Shown here piece by piece: positions 44,505-53,816 of a stretch of DNA of 64,000 nucleotides. Every line of letters starts with the position of its first letter. The stretch's first letter is position 1. The notes below the pieces were generated by a model. It made no database searches. It saw nothing but the letters and a program-made list of their open reading frames with translations, and was not told the origin of the DNA. The stretch covers positions 248,001 through 312,000 of the forward strand of contig NZ_QNSB01000004.1 of the NCBI RefSeq assembly GCF_003315415.1, read 5' to 3'. The translations under genes and the position numbers were made by a program. The stretch comes from Brevibacterium sanguinis. GTDB lineage: Bacteria; Actinomycetota; Actinomycetes; Actinomycetales; Brevibacteriaceae.

Positions 44505-45661
44505 CGGCTCAGGGCCTCCTTCGCGAGGTCGACGATCGCCCTCGTCCGACTCCGCCAGTCGGGTGCGCACCGGCGGAAGGGCTCCATCGCGGCGACCACG
44601 AGGGCGCGTGCGCACCAGGCCTCGACGTCGACGGCGACTCCGCCCCGGCGGGCGCAGCCGTCGAGGAAGGCGCGTTCCATGGCGTCGTGGCCGCTGAGAC
44701 GGCAGGCAGCCGCCCAGGTTCCGATGTCGATGCCGACAGGGCCGATGCCCACGCGATCGAGGTCGATGATCCGGAACTCATCACCGTCGACGAGCACCTG
44801 ATCGGGGCTGAGGTCGCCGTGGATCGGGACCGGTTCCGCCTCGGCGGACTCAGCGCTCAGCCGGGTTGCCAGGGCGCCGACGATGGTCCGGATGTCGGCC
44901 CCGAGCTCGGGAGTCAGAGCGAGGAGACGGCTCCCCGCGGACCGCAGCTCCGTCTCCAGGTCGCGCCGCCGGGACTCCCTCCCGAGAGCCTGCGCCGGGG
45001 CCCGGGAGTGGAGGTGTGCGACGGCCTCGCCGACCGCGGCGGCGACCGCGGGATCGGGAGCGTCGGCGAGGTCGCCGCGACCCCACCACGGGGATCGCAC
45101 GGAGGTGCCGTGACCGCCGATGGACTCGACCGGCAGCGTGGGCAGTCCCCACTCCCGCCACTGCCGGGACGCGGCGACAACATGGCTGCCGCCTCTGACG
45201 CTGATGCGCACCACCTCGGTGCCCGAGTGCAGGAGGAGCCGGCGCCCGGGGTTGTAGCGGAGCACCTCGGCGGACGTGGAGTATCCGGAACCGGCACGGA
45301 CGATCGCCTTCCCGAGCTTCGGGTCGCCGGGGAGCTCGCCGCTGAGCAGCACCGCCGGGCCGTCGTGGCCGCCGCTCGTTGCGTGGACGGTGACCGGCGT
45401 GCCGCGGCGGTCGGCGCGGCGGCGGATGTTGGACAGTTTGGCCGGGTCGGTGACGATCGCGGCCCACCCCCAGTCGCCGGCGATGCCCTGGTCGCTCTCA
45501 CGCCGCCATGCCAGCAGCGCTCCGTGGCCGGGCTTGACCCTGATCCGGTACGGCCTCACCGCGGTCCCGATCCACTCCGAGAGCCCCGCCGCGGTGGTGA
45601 TCTCGTCGATGAACGGCAGCCCGGCGTATGCGGACACTCTGCGGCCGGCGTCCACGCTCAT
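44501..45661 (-). CDS. APH-like phosphotransferase A
   Basis: A 386-residue protein of the aminoglycoside/choline kinase superfamily. The Brenner-type loop is IHGDLSPDQVLVDGDE and the metal aspartate lies in IIDLDRVGIGPVGIDIG, both near residues 280-310. As in kinase B, glutamine replaces the usual asparagine. The N-terminal lobe (residues 1-150, GYSTSAEVLRYNPGRRLLL) has the nucleotide-binding strands. ATG 45661 overlaps the ABC exporter stop by 4 bases, and the stop overlaps kinase B. The two kinases are distinct paralogues, not a split gene. Confidence 0.8.
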   Translation of the reverse strand: MSVDAGRRVSAYAGLPFIDEITTAAGLSEWIGTAVRPYRIRVKPGHGALLAWRRESDQGIAGDWGWAAIVTDPAKLSNIRRRADRRGTPVTVHATSGGHDGPAVLLSGELPGDPKLGKAIVRAGSGYSTSAEVLRYNPGRRLLLHSGTEVVRISVRGGSHVVAASRQWREWGLPTLPVESIGGHGTSVRSPWWGRGDLADAPDPAVAAAVGEAVAHLHSRAPAQALGRESRRRDLETELRSAGSRLLALTPELGADIRTIVGALATRLSAESAEAEPVPIHGDLSPDQVLVDGDEFRIIDLDRVGIGPVGIDIGTWAAACRLSGHDAMERAFLDGCARRGGVAVDVEAWCARALVVAAMEPFRRCAPDWRSRTRAIVDLAKEALSR

Positions 45662-47493
45662 GCCGAACCTCGCACCGCATCGAGACCCGGGTCGCTCTCC
45701 TGCGCGCACAGCCACCGGGCGAACCGGGAGTCGGGATCGCCGGCCAGAACGTCCGGGGGCCCGTCTTCGACGATCGTCCCGTCCTCGAGCCACACGACCC
45801 GGTCGAGACCGCGGATCATCGACGCGTCGTGGGTGATGACGAGGCTCGTGCGTCCTTCCGTCAGGGACTGCACCGATTCGGTGACGAGCGCGCGGGTGCG
45901 CGGGTCGAGCCCGGAGGTCGCCTCGTCGAAGACGACGATGGGGGCGGCGCGGACCAGGGCCCGGGCGATCGCCAGCCGCTGCCGCTGACCGCCGGAGAGG
46001 GTGTCGCCGCGGTTGCCGAGCACCGTGTCATAGCCGTCGGGCAGACTGCGGATGAACTCATCGGCCTGCGCGGCACGAGCGGCGGCCTCCACCTCGGCGT
46101 CGGTGGCGTCGAGGCGACCGTAGCGGATGTTCTCCCGCACGGTCGCGGCGAACAGGACGGACTCCTGGAGGAGGACGGAGACGTTGGCGCGCAGCGACGA
46201 GCGGGTGACGTTCCGGGTGTCGTAGCCGTCGATGTAGATGGCTCCGGACTCGGGTTGGGACAACCGCAGCAGGTAGCTGACCAGCGTCGACTTCCCCGCT
46301 CCCGAGGCGCCGAGGAGGGCGGTCCGCTGTCCGGCGGGGATGAGGAGGCTGACGTCGTCGAACAGCCGCCGGCCGTGGCCGTCGCGCGAGGTGATGCGGT
46401 CGAAGACGATGTCGCCGCTGACCCGGCCCATGGTCGCGGCATCGGGGGCGTCGGCGATCTCGACCGGTTCGTCGAGGAGGTCGGCGATCCTCTCCCCCGA
46501 GGCGGCGGCGCGGGCGATGCGACCGGTGTACTTCGCCATGTCACGCAGGGGCTTCATCGCGATCTTCAGGTACATGAGGAACACGATGAGGTCTCCGGGG
46601 GTCATCCTCTGCTGCAGCACCTGGTAGCTGCCGAAGGCGAGCACGAGCGCCTGGGAGATGCCGACGAGGACGTCGGTGGAGCGTTCGAGTCCGGCGGCGA
46701 GCCGGCGAGCGCGCACACCGGCCTTGAGCGCGCGTTCGTTGCCGTCGGCGAAGTCGCGGGCCACCGTCTTCTCCAGCCCGTAGGCCTGGACGACCCGGAT
46801 CGCGCCGAGCGCCTCCGCGGCGGAGCCGACGAGCTGTCCCTCGCCCTTGCGGGTCGAGCGCGAGGCGGTCGTGATCTTCGGCGTCGAGACCATCGAGAGC
46901 AGACCGTAGACCGCGGCCGTGACGAGCACGATCGCACTGAGGACGGGGTCGAGGACGACCATGACGACGAGGAGGACGGCGAGGGTGACGACATTGCCGA
47001 CGAGCGGGAGCCCTGCGGTGACGGCGACCTCCTGGAGCCGCCCGATGTCGCCGACGAGCCGCTGGGAGGTGTCGCCGATCGAGGCCTTCGAGTGGTACCT
47101 CAGCGACAGCGACTGGACGTGTTCGAACACCCGCGAGCGCAGCTCGGTCGCGACCCGGGCGCCGACGAGGGCGAAGCAGATCGTCGAGGCGTAATTGGTC
47201 CCGGCGCGACCCGCGACGATGACCGCCAGGGCGATCGCCGCCGCGGCCAGGGTGAGCCCGACGTCGCCGCCGAGGCCGAACGACTCGCCGAGCTGCGCGC
47301 CCAGGGCCATGGACACCGCGTCGACGGCGACCTTGATCGGCCAGGGTTCGAGCACCCGGAAGGCGACATCGGCGAACAGGGCGAGGAGGCCTGCGCCGAT
47401 AAGCAGGCGGTGGCGGCCGACATGGGGGCGGAGGATCCGCAGGGTGCGGCGCAGTGCGCTCGCCGAGATCGTGTCGCGGGACCGGCGGCTCAT
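45658..47493 (-). CDS. ABC exporter, half-transporter (TMD-NBD)
   Basis: A 611-residue exporter. Six helices span residues about 25-310, starting LRPHVGRHRLLIGAGLLALF. The ATPase shows Walker A LGASGAGKST, signature LSGGQRQRLAIARALV, Walker B PIVVFDEATSGLDPRT and switch histidine in VITHDASM. It would act as a homodimer. Within an operon of three glycosyltransferases and two kinases it most likely moves a lipid-linked or small glycoconjugate across the membrane, as MsbA- or PglK-type flippases do; this is inferred from context. The ATG overlaps the preceding gene's stop by 4 bases; the open frame extends upstream only as a shadow. Confidence 0.88.
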   Translation of the reverse strand: MSRRSRDTISASALRRTLRILRPHVGRHRLLIGAGLLALFADVAFRVLEPWPIKVAVDAVSMALGAQLGESFGLGGDVGLTLAAAAIALAVIVAGRAGTNYASTICFALVGARVATELRSRVFEHVQSLSLRYHSKASIGDTSQRLVGDIGRLQEVAVTAGLPLVGNVVTLAVLLVVMVVLDPVLSAIVLVTAAVYGLLSMVSTPKITTASRSTRKGEGQLVGSAAEALGAIRVVQAYGLEKTVARDFADGNERALKAGVRARRLAAGLERSTDVLVGISQALVLAFGSYQVLQQRMTPGDLIVFLMYLKIAMKPLRDMAKYTGRIARAAASGERIADLLDEPVEIADAPDAATMGRVSGDIVFDRITSRDGHGRRLFDDVSLLIPAGQRTALLGASGAGKSTLVSYLLRLSQPESGAIYIDGYDTRNVTRSSLRANVSVLLQESVLFAATVRENIRYGRLDATDAEVEAAARAAQADEFIRSLPDGYDTVLGNRGDTLSGGQRQRLAIARALVRAAPIVVFDEATSGLDPRTRALVTESVQSLTEGRTSLVITHDASMIRGLDRVVWLEDGTIVEDGPPDVLAGDPDSRFARWLCAQESDPGLDAVRGSA

Positions 47494-48692
47494 GCCGTCT
47501 CCATCGTCGCGACTCGGCCGACAGGTCCCGCGCCCGTGGCCGCGGGGCCGAAGGGGGCGAGGATGTCCTCGCACCTGCTCGTCCAGGAGTGCCGAGCCAC
47601 CGCCTCGGCGCGAGCGGCGGCACCCATCCGGCGTCGCTTCGCGGGGTCGTCGACGAGGCGCTGGAGGGCATCGGCGAGCGCCCCGACGTCACCGGGTGGG
47701 ACGAGGTCGGCGGCGCCGGTGCCCTCGAGCAGATCGGGGATCGCCCCGATCCGCGAGGCGACGATGGGCAGTCCGGCCGCCAGGTACTCGTAGACCTTGA
47801 GCGGGGAGAAGTAGTTCTCCCCGGCCGGGTAGGGGGCCACGGCGATGTCGAAGCGCCGCAGGTGCTCGGGCATCCGCTCCGGTGCCACGGCGCCGTGGAA
47901 CGTCACCGCGTCGGCGAGGCCGAGGGCCGCGACCTGGGAGGCGAGAGCCTCGGACTGCGGGCCGTGGCCGCAGATGTCGAGGTGGAATCGGCCGCTGAGG
48001 AGGGCGCAGGCGGCGACGAGGTTCTCGGTCCCGTGCCACGGCTTGAGGGTGCCGACGAAGCCGATCCTCACGGGTGCGCGACCGCGCGCGGCGCCGGACG
48101 CCTGGGCCGTCGCCTCGGCGGGTGTGATCCTGTCGGTGTTGACGCCGTTGGGCACGACTCCGACGCCTGCGACGCCGGGGTGGTCGCGGCGCACCCAGTC
48201 GGCGACGGCGCCGCTCACGCAGTTGATCCGATCAGCGGCGGCGAAGCCGGCGGCGGTCGTCCGGCGGGCGTGCCCCACGTGGACGAGCCCGCGATGCTTC
48301 AGCTGCTCGTCGAGCAGCGGAGCGTTGACCTCGAGGACCAGCGGCACGCGGAGGTGCTCGGCGAGCGTCGCCCCGGCCGTCGAGAACAGGGAGTAGCGTT
48401 CATAGACGAGGTCGAACGGCCCCTGGTCGAGGGCCGCCTCGGCGAGCGACTCGGACAGTGCCAGGAGCTCGATCTCCCGCTGCCCCGCGTCGAGGCCCCT
48501 GAGCACCGGCAGGCAGGTGACATCGAGGTCGGCGAGATCGGCGGGGACGTGGGAGTCGCGGCGGGTGCAGAAGACGCTGACCTCGTGGCCGAGGCCGCGC
48601 ATGGCGCGCACGATCTCCTGCACGTGGACGCTCGCGCCCTTGGTGCCGAACACGCCGATGCCCGGGTCGAGGAGCAGGTAGGCGATCCTCAT
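47490..48692 (-). CDS. GT4-type glycosyltransferase
   Basis: A 400-residue GT-B enzyme. The N-terminal domain begins MRIAYLLLDPGIGVFGTKGA with the donor-side SVHVQEIVRAM helix. The C-terminal nucleotide-sugar domain shows RIGFVGTLKPWHGTENLVAA and the E-x7-E region in SPLKVYEYLAAGLPIVASRI, where a glutamate holds the donor ribose. It transfers an activated sugar to an unknown acceptor on the cytoplasmic side. The start overlaps the upstream GT gene by 4 bases. Confidence 0.85.
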   Translation of the reverse strand: MRIAYLLLDPGIGVFGTKGASVHVQEIVRAMRGLGHEVSVFCTRRDSHVPADLADLDVTCLPVLRGLDAGQREIELLALSESLAEAALDQGPFDLVYERYSLFSTAGATLAEHLRVPLVLEVNAPLLDEQLKHRGLVHVGHARRTTAAGFAAADRINCVSGAVADWVRRDHPGVAGVGVVPNGVNTDRITPAEATAQASGAARGRAPVRIGFVGTLKPWHGTENLVAACALLSGRFHLDICGHGPQSEALASQVAALGLADAVTFHGAVAPERMPEHLRRFDIAVAPYPAGENYFSPLKVYEYLAAGLPIVASRIGAIPDLLEGTGAADLVPPGDVGALADALQRLVDDPAKRRRMGAAARAEAVARHSWTSRCEDILAPFGPAATGAGPVGRVATMETA

Positions 48693-50257
48693 CGTGCCGC
48701 CTCCCTCATCCGCGGTTCGGCCCCGGTGATGACACTCCCCGGGCAGGACTCGGCCGTCGCGACGACACTCCCGATGCCGGACTCGGCGCCGACACGTTCG
48801 GTGCCGATCTCGGTGCCCGGGTCAGCACGCCCGGAGCCGGACCGGACACGACGGATGCCGGAGTGGTCCCGACCGGTCTCGGAATCGCGGGCACTCCCGG
48901 TTCCGGTTCCCCGTTCGCGCAGCTCGCGCAGTGCCCGGGCCTGCCGCTTCGAGTCGAAGGCGAGCTCGATCCGGGTGCGGGCCAGGCGCGTCATCCGCTC
49001 CCACGTGCCCGGGCTCTCCTGCTCGCTGCGCACCGCCTCGGCGATGGTGCCGGCGATCGCCGCGGGGTCGTGCCCGTCGACGAGCCAGCCGGTGACGCCG
49101 TGCTCGATGACCTCGGGAACAGCGGTGACGTTCCCGGCGATGCAGGGGATGCCGCACGCCATCGCCTCGAGGAGCACCGTCGGCAGTCCGTCGGCGTTCC
49201 CATCGGATCCGACGACGAAGGGGGCGACGAGGAGGTCGTGGGAGTGGTACATGTCGCGGATCTCGGCCTGCGTCAGCGGTCCGTGCACGCTCACCTCGGC
49301 ACCGAGATCGCACTCGACGATCGCGGCCTCGAGCTGAGGGCGCACGGGCCCGTCGCCGACGAGGTCGAGGTGGACGTCGACGCCGGCGTCCCGCAGTCGG
49401 GCGAGCGCCGTGATGAGGTGGACGAATCCCTTCTTCTCGACGAGGCGGCCGATCGCGAGCAGTTCGAGGCGCCCGGGCGTGCGCGGTCCCGGGTGCGGAC
49501 GGTGGTCGAAGCGCTCGAGTTCGATCCCGTTGCGGACGAGGGAGATCTTCGCCGCCTCCGCCCGTCCCACCTGCGCGAGCAGATAGCTGCGGTTGAACTC
49601 GCTGATCGCGATCGTGTGGTGGGAGTCGGCGATCTTGGTGCGCAGGTCGGCGAGGTCGACGCTCTCGTGGAAGATGTCCTTCGCGTGCGTCGTGAAGGAG
49701 TACGGGATGCCGGTGAGCAGGGAGGCGGCCCGGGCGACGGTCGTCGCAACCGTGGCGAAATGGGCGTGGAGATGATCGACCCCGTGCTCGAGTGCGAGCC
49801 TGGCCACGCTCAGCGCCTGCACGGCGTCGTCGTGGTCGAGGTCGAGCAGCGCGGGAAGAGCCGCACCGAGGCGCCGATCGCGGTCCTCGTCCGCGGCGCC
49901 GAGGTGCTGACCTCCGCTCTCGTCGGTCGCTGACAGGGCTGCGGCGGCCGACCGGAACGACTCCCAGAATCCGCGGGAGCTCGACGGCCGCTCGACGTGG
50001 ATGACGCGGGCGCGGACCCTCGCGAGTTCGGGATGGAAGCGGGCGTCGGTGCTCGGGCGCAGGGAGAAGATGACGAACTCCTCCCCCGCGGCTTCGCGGG
50101 CGAGGATCTCGGAGACGATGAAGGTCTCCGAGAAGCGCGGGTACATCTTGAGCACATAGGCGCTCAGTCCTCCCCCGCCCCTCCGCGGCAGCGGAAGGGT
50201 CGTCGGCGCAGGCCGAGCCATGGATCCGGCCGAGGCGGTCGTGGGTTCAGCCGGCAC
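48689..50257 (-). CDS. WcaL-like GT4 glycosyltransferase
   Basis: A 522-residue GT-B enzyme. The N-terminus (LSAYVLKMYPRFSETFIVSE) and middle (HLHAHFATVATTVARAASLL, FTTHAKDIFHESVDL) match colanic-acid WcaL-type transferases. The donor site is GLPTVLLEAMACGIPCIAGN. About 80 extra residues at the C-terminus are Gly/Ser/Thr/Arg-rich repeats (GTGTGS, GTEIGTE), likely disordered. The GTG has GGAGG at a good distance and overlaps the preceding stop by 11 bases. Confidence 0.85.
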   Translation of the reverse strand: MPAEPTTASAGSMARPAPTTLPLPRRGGGGLSAYVLKMYPRFSETFIVSEILAREAAGEEFVIFSLRPSTDARFHPELARVRARVIHVERPSSSRGFWESFRSAAAALSATDESGGQHLGAADEDRDRRLGAALPALLDLDHDDAVQALSVARLALEHGVDHLHAHFATVATTVARAASLLTGIPYSFTTHAKDIFHESVDLADLRTKIADSHHTIAISEFNRSYLLAQVGRAEAAKISLVRNGIELERFDHRPHPGPRTPGRLELLAIGRLVEKKGFVHLITALARLRDAGVDVHLDLVGDGPVRPQLEAAIVECDLGAEVSVHGPLTQAEIRDMYHSHDLLVAPFVVGSDGNADGLPTVLLEAMACGIPCIAGNVTAVPEVIEHGVTGWLVDGHDPAAIAGTIAEAVRSEQESPGTWERMTRLARTRIELAFDSKRQARALRELRERGTGTGSARDSETGRDHSGIRRVRSGSGRADPGTEIGTERVGAESGIGSVVATAESCPGSVITGAEPRMREAAR

Positions 50258-51515
50258 AGTGGGCCTCCTTCGCGGAAGCGTCGACAGGGGTGACAGTGGG
50301 CAGCGCTCCGACGAGGTGCGCCGCGAGCCGGGGCACGACGCTGAGCCCGGAGCGGTCGATGTGCTCGCGGCTCACCGAGCGTCCGACCTGGGAGGCGAAC
50401 CACTCGCCGAGTCCGAGCGGGGTGAGCTCGCCCAGTGCCCTCGTCGACATCGCACCGGCGCGGGCCAGCGCCTCCGCCCGCCTCGGCTGCTCCGCGCGTC
50501 GTCCCACGCGCGGGACGACAAGAGCCGGCGTCGACGTCGCCATCACCTCGGCGAGGGTGTTGTACCCGGCCATGCAGACGACCGCGGAGGCACTCGCGAT
50601 CAGCCCCGGCACGTCGTCGCTGTGGCGGATCACCTGCGTCCGCGGATGGGCGGCGTGGGCGAGGAGGTCGGCTTCGCCGCGATCCATCTGCGGCCCCGTG
50701 ACGACGAGGTGCCTGTGGCCTGCCGGAGGCTCGGCGCGGATCGCGGTGCGCGCGAGCGCTCCCCCGTCCGATCCGCCGCCGAGGACGGTGAGGACGAACG
50801 GGCTCTGGTCGGCGGGCACGCGCAGGGGGTCGGGTCGTGAGAGCGAGAGGTAGCCCGTGGCGACCGCGATCCGGGCGAGTTCGGCGGGAACCTCCCCGGT
50901 CAGTCGGGCGTCGTAGACGCTCGAATCGCCGTAGAGCCAGACCTGGTCGAAGGAGTCGGCGACGGCGGCGGCTCCGCCGACGGCGTCCCACTCGGCGGTG
51001 AGCACGGCCGGGGTGTCGAGGACCTCACGCAGCCCCAGGACGGTCCGGCAGCCGTGGCGGCGGGCGGTGGCCAGCGCCGCGGTGAGTTCGCCGGCGACGC
51101 CGAAGGGGTGCCGGTCGACGATGAACAGGTCCGGCTGCGCGGTGGTGAGGATCGCGTCGATCGCGGCGGCCCGCAGCGATCTCAGCCCCGACATCGACTC
51201 CCCGAAGGACCGCGGTCGGTAGCCGTGGTCGGCAGGCGCCACGCCGGGGAGGACGACCCAGTCCCATCCGGGCGGCAGGGAGTATCTCGTCGCCTCGGGA
51301 TTGCCGGCGATGAGCAGACCGCTGACCGTCTTGCCGGTCAGGCGCGGAAGGTCGCGGGCCAGGGAGAACGCCACGGCGCGGTTCCGTCGCACATGGCCCA
51401 GACCCACGGAGTCGTGGGAGAACAGGGCGATCCTCACGGTCCCCGATCCGAGACCCAGGGAGCCGTGCCCCGAGCCGGTGAAGCCCTCGTCCTCTGCAGT
51501 GCCGAAGTGTGCCAT
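50247..51515 (-). CDS. GT28/MurG-like glycosyltransferase (first gene of operon)
   Basis: A 422-residue GT-B protein. The glycine-rich N-terminal loop SHDSVGLGHVRRNRAVA and the C-terminal VVCMAGYNTLAEVMATSTPALVVPR are MurG/UGT-like, the latter binding the nucleotide-sugar. An internal sequence (FVLTVLGGGSDGG) forms the linker strand. The first 26 residues are Gly/Ser-rich; a GTG at VRIALFSHDSV is an alternative start. It is the promoter-proximal gene of the six-gene block, with the palindrome 51558-51579 upstream. Confidence 0.8.
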   Translation of the reverse strand: MAHFGTAEDEGFTGSGHGSLGLGSGTVRIALFSHDSVGLGHVRRNRAVAFSLARDLPRLTGKTVSGLLIAGNPEATRYSLPPGWDWVVLPGVAPADHGYRPRSFGESMSGLRSLRAAAIDAILTTAQPDLFIVDRHPFGVAGELTAALATARRHGCRTVLGLREVLDTPAVLTAEWDAVGGAAAVADSFDQVWLYGDSSVYDARLTGEVPAELARIAVATGYLSLSRPDPLRVPADQSPFVLTVLGGGSDGGALARTAIRAEPPAGHRHLVVTGPQMDRGEADLLAHAAHPRTQVIRHSDDVPGLIASASAVVCMAGYNTLAEVMATSTPALVVPRVGRRAEQPRRAEALARAGAMSTRALGELTPLGLGEWFASQVGRSVSREHIDRSGLSVVPRLAAHLVGALPTVTPVDASAKEAHCAG

Positions 51516-51557
51516 GGTCCCCAGCTTCGCGCTCCCGTCTAAGGCGGGGTTAAGACC

Positions 51558-51579
51558 CGGATGAGAGAACTCTCATCCG
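51558..51579. promoter_or_regulatory. palindrome upstream of glycoconjugate operon
   Basis: Perfect inverted repeat of 10-base arms CGGATGAGAG (51558-51567) and CTCTCATCCG (51570-51579) with AA between. It lies 42 bases upstream of the GT28-like start and 15 bases beyond the end of the response regulator gene. TTAAG (51550-51554) and CTAAG (51539-51543) occur between it and the gene, 11 bases apart. It is a candidate binding site for the adjacent OmpR-type regulator. Confidence 0.65.
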
Positions 51580-51594
51580 CGCCCGCCGCAGCAC

Positions 51595-52254
51595 TCAGTC
51601 CACCCGGTACCCGAATCCGCGGACGGTGGTGACGAAGTCGCTGCCGAGCTTCTTCCGCAGGTACCCGATGTAGACGTCGACGACATTGGAGCCGGGGTCG
51701 AAGTCGTAGCCCCAGACATGGGAGAGCAGCTGTTCGCGGGAGAGCACCTGGCCGCGGTTCTGCAGCAGGATCTCGGCCAGGGACAGCTCCCGGGCGGACA
51801 GGTCGACGTCCCTCCCGGCGGCGGTCACCTGCCGGCGGAGCAGGTCGATGCGGACGTCGCCGCGGACGAGTTCGGTGGTGGGCGCCTCGGCGGGGGTGTC
51901 CCTGAGCCGCAGCTTGATCCGGGCGAGCAGCTCCCCGAACCGGAACGGCTTGACCATGTAGTCGGCCGCACCGCTCTCCAGTGCGTAGATCGTGTCGTCG
52001 GTGTTGTCACGCGCGGTGAGGACGAGCACGGGCAGCTCGGGCCGCTGCTCCCGCAGCTCGGAGAGCACGCTGAACCCGTCGATGAGCGGCAGGCCGATGT
52101 CGAGGACGACGAGGTCGAAGTCCCCGGACAGCGCCAGTTCGCGTCCGCTGAGCCCATCGGCGGCCACACTGGAGGTGAACCCCGCGGCCTTGAGTCCCTT
52201 GGCGATGAACGCGGAGATCCGGTCCTCGTCCTCGACGATGAGAATTCGCTTCAC
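51595..52254 (-). CDS. OmpR/PhoP-type response regulator
   Basis: A 219-residue regulator. The receiver shows RILIVEDEDR, phospho-acceptor in LVVLDIGLPLIDG and lysine in YMVKPFRFGE. The winged helix is LSARELSLAEILLQNRGQVL with SNVVDVYIGYLRKKLG and TTVRGFGYRV. GTG 52254 overlaps the kinase stop (GTGA) and has AAGGGGAAG upstream; a longer frame exists only as a shadow of the kinase gene. It is encoded immediately upstream of the glycoconjugate operon and is its likely regulator. Confidence 0.93.
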   Translation of the reverse strand: MKRILIVEDEDRISAFIAKGLKAAGFTSSVAADGLSGRELALSGDFDLVVLDIGLPLIDGFSVLSELREQRPELPVLVLTARDNTDDTIYALESGAADYMVKPFRFGELLARIKLRLRDTPAEAPTTELVRGDVRIDLLRRQVTAAGRDVDLSARELSLAEILLQNRGQVLSREQLLSHVWGYDFDPGSNVVDVYIGYLRKKLGSDFVTTVRGFGYRVD

Positions 52255-53816
52255 ACTTCCCCTTTCGGCAGGATCATCCGGAACGTGGCCCCCACCTCGG
52301 TGTCGTCGAGGACCACGGTACCGCCGTGCGCCTCGGCGATGGCTCTGATGATGGACAGCCCCAGCCCGAAACCGTCGCCCTTGTCGGTGCCGCGGCGGAA
52401 TCGCTCGAAGATGTCGGCGGCGATCTCCGGCGGCACTCCGCGCCCTTCGTCGCGCACCCACAGATGCACGCGGTCACCGATGCTGCGGGCCCCGAAGGCG
52501 ATGGTCTCGCCCTCCTCGGTGTGGTCGACCGCGTTGGCCGCGAGCTGGAGCAGCGCCTGGGTCAGGCGCTGCCGGTCCGCGCGGAGCGCCGTCACCTCCA
52601 CCTCGTCGAGCGCCCATTCGCGCTCGCCGAGGGCGCTGGCCTTAGCGAGCACGTCCTGGAGGAGGTGGGGGACGTCGACGGTCTCGGTCCGGACGAAGTC
52701 GGGACGGCGGGAGCGGGCCAGGACGAGCAGGTCGTCGACGAGACGCGACATCCGGTCGGTCTCGTCGAGCAGCAGCGACTGGGTCTCCTCGACGTCGGCG
52801 GGATCGTCGACGTCCATGATCTCGAGGTGACCGCGGAGGACGGTGAGTGGGGTGCGCAGCTCATGCCCGGCGTCGTCGAGGAAGGTGCGCTGGGCGACGA
52901 AGGCGGCCTCGAGGCGGTCGAGCATGTCGTTGAACGTCCGGCCGAGTTCGGCGATGTCGTCGTTGCCCTCGATGCTCAGCCGATTGCCGAGGTCACCGCC
53001 GGAGATCGACTGCGCGGTCCGGCGCAGTTCGGTGACCGGGGCCAGGAGGCGGCGGGCGAGGATCGAGGAGATCCCGGAGATGAGGATCGCCGCGGCCAGG
53101 GCGATGACGATGTAGATCTGCATGACCTGGGTGAGGTCGGCGCGGCTGGCGGAGACGTTGTGCATGACGACGAAGGAGGCCGGCTTGGTCCCGGAAGGGG
53201 AGGACTCCGTGCCGGGCGAGGGGGCCGGCGCGTCCGTGGGTGCCGGCTCGGCATCGGTCCGTGCGGCGCCCGCCGGCGGAGCCGTGGACTGCGTGCTCGC
53301 GTCGGTCGTCCCCGAACCGTCGGTCGTCCCCGCCCCGTCGGTCGTCCCCGCCCCGTCGGTCGCGACGGGGAGCACGTATCCCTCGTACTCGGCGTTCCCG
53401 ATCGTCAGGGCCACGCGCCCGCCGTCGGCGGCCACCGCGGCGACTGCCCTCTCGAACTCCTTGGACTTCCCCAGGAGGGGTTCGGACTCGCCCTGGTAGA
53501 GGACGCGGCCGTCGGTGAGGAACGCGAAGAACGCCTCGTCGGCATTGGGCTGGTTCTGCTCGAGGAACTGGCTGAGCAGATGGTCGACCGAGGTGAAGGC
53601 CCTCCCGGTCTCCGGATCGACGCCGGTCTGGGCGAACGACCGCATCTCGGCGATCTCCTGGGACATCGTCGCGGTGTTGCGGGTGCGGACGTTGTTCGAC
53701 TCGACGGTGTAGAGGACGAAGCCGACGATCGTCAGGGTGAGGACGGAGAGGATCGCGACGGCGATCGTGAGTCGATTCTGAACGGTCAGCCTGATGCGCC
53801 GTTCAGCCGTCATCAT
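52251..53816 (-). CDS. HAMP-domain sensor histidine kinase
   Basis: A 521-residue kinase. TM1 is near residues 14-36. The external domain (about 37-240) contains Asp/Gly/Thr tandem repeats (TDGAGT units) and a Pro/Ala-rich part before TM2 (about 250-272). A HAMP linker (LLAPVTELRRTAQSISGGDL), the phospho-acceptor box FLDDAGHELRTPLTVLRGHL and an ATPase domain with DRQRLTQALLQLAANAVDHT, DEGRGVPPE and GDGFGLGLSIIRAI follow. The start ATG 53816 lies inside the preceding Asp-rich gene (14-base overlap); ATG 53813 is next to it. Confidence 0.9.
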   Translation of the reverse strand: MMTAERRIRLTVQNRLTIAVAILSVLTLTIVGFVLYTVESNNVRTRNTATMSQEIAEMRSFAQTGVDPETGRAFTSVDHLLSQFLEQNQPNADEAFFAFLTDGRVLYQGESEPLLGKSKEFERAVAAVAADGGRVALTIGNAEYEGYVLPVATDGAGTTDGAGTTDGSGTTDASTQSTAPPAGAARTDAEPAPTDAPAPSPGTESSPSGTKPASFVVMHNVSASRADLTQVMQIYIVIALAAAILISGISSILARRLLAPVTELRRTAQSISGGDLGNRLSIEGNDDIAELGRTFNDMLDRLEAAFVAQRTFLDDAGHELRTPLTVLRGHLEIMDVDDPADVEETQSLLLDETDRMSRLVDDLLVLARSRRPDFVRTETVDVPHLLQDVLAKASALGEREWALDEVEVTALRADRQRLTQALLQLAANAVDHTEEGETIAFGARSIGDRVHLWVRDEGRGVPPEIAADIFERFRRGTDKGDGFGLGLSIIRAIAEAHGGTVVLDDTEVGATFRMILPKGEV

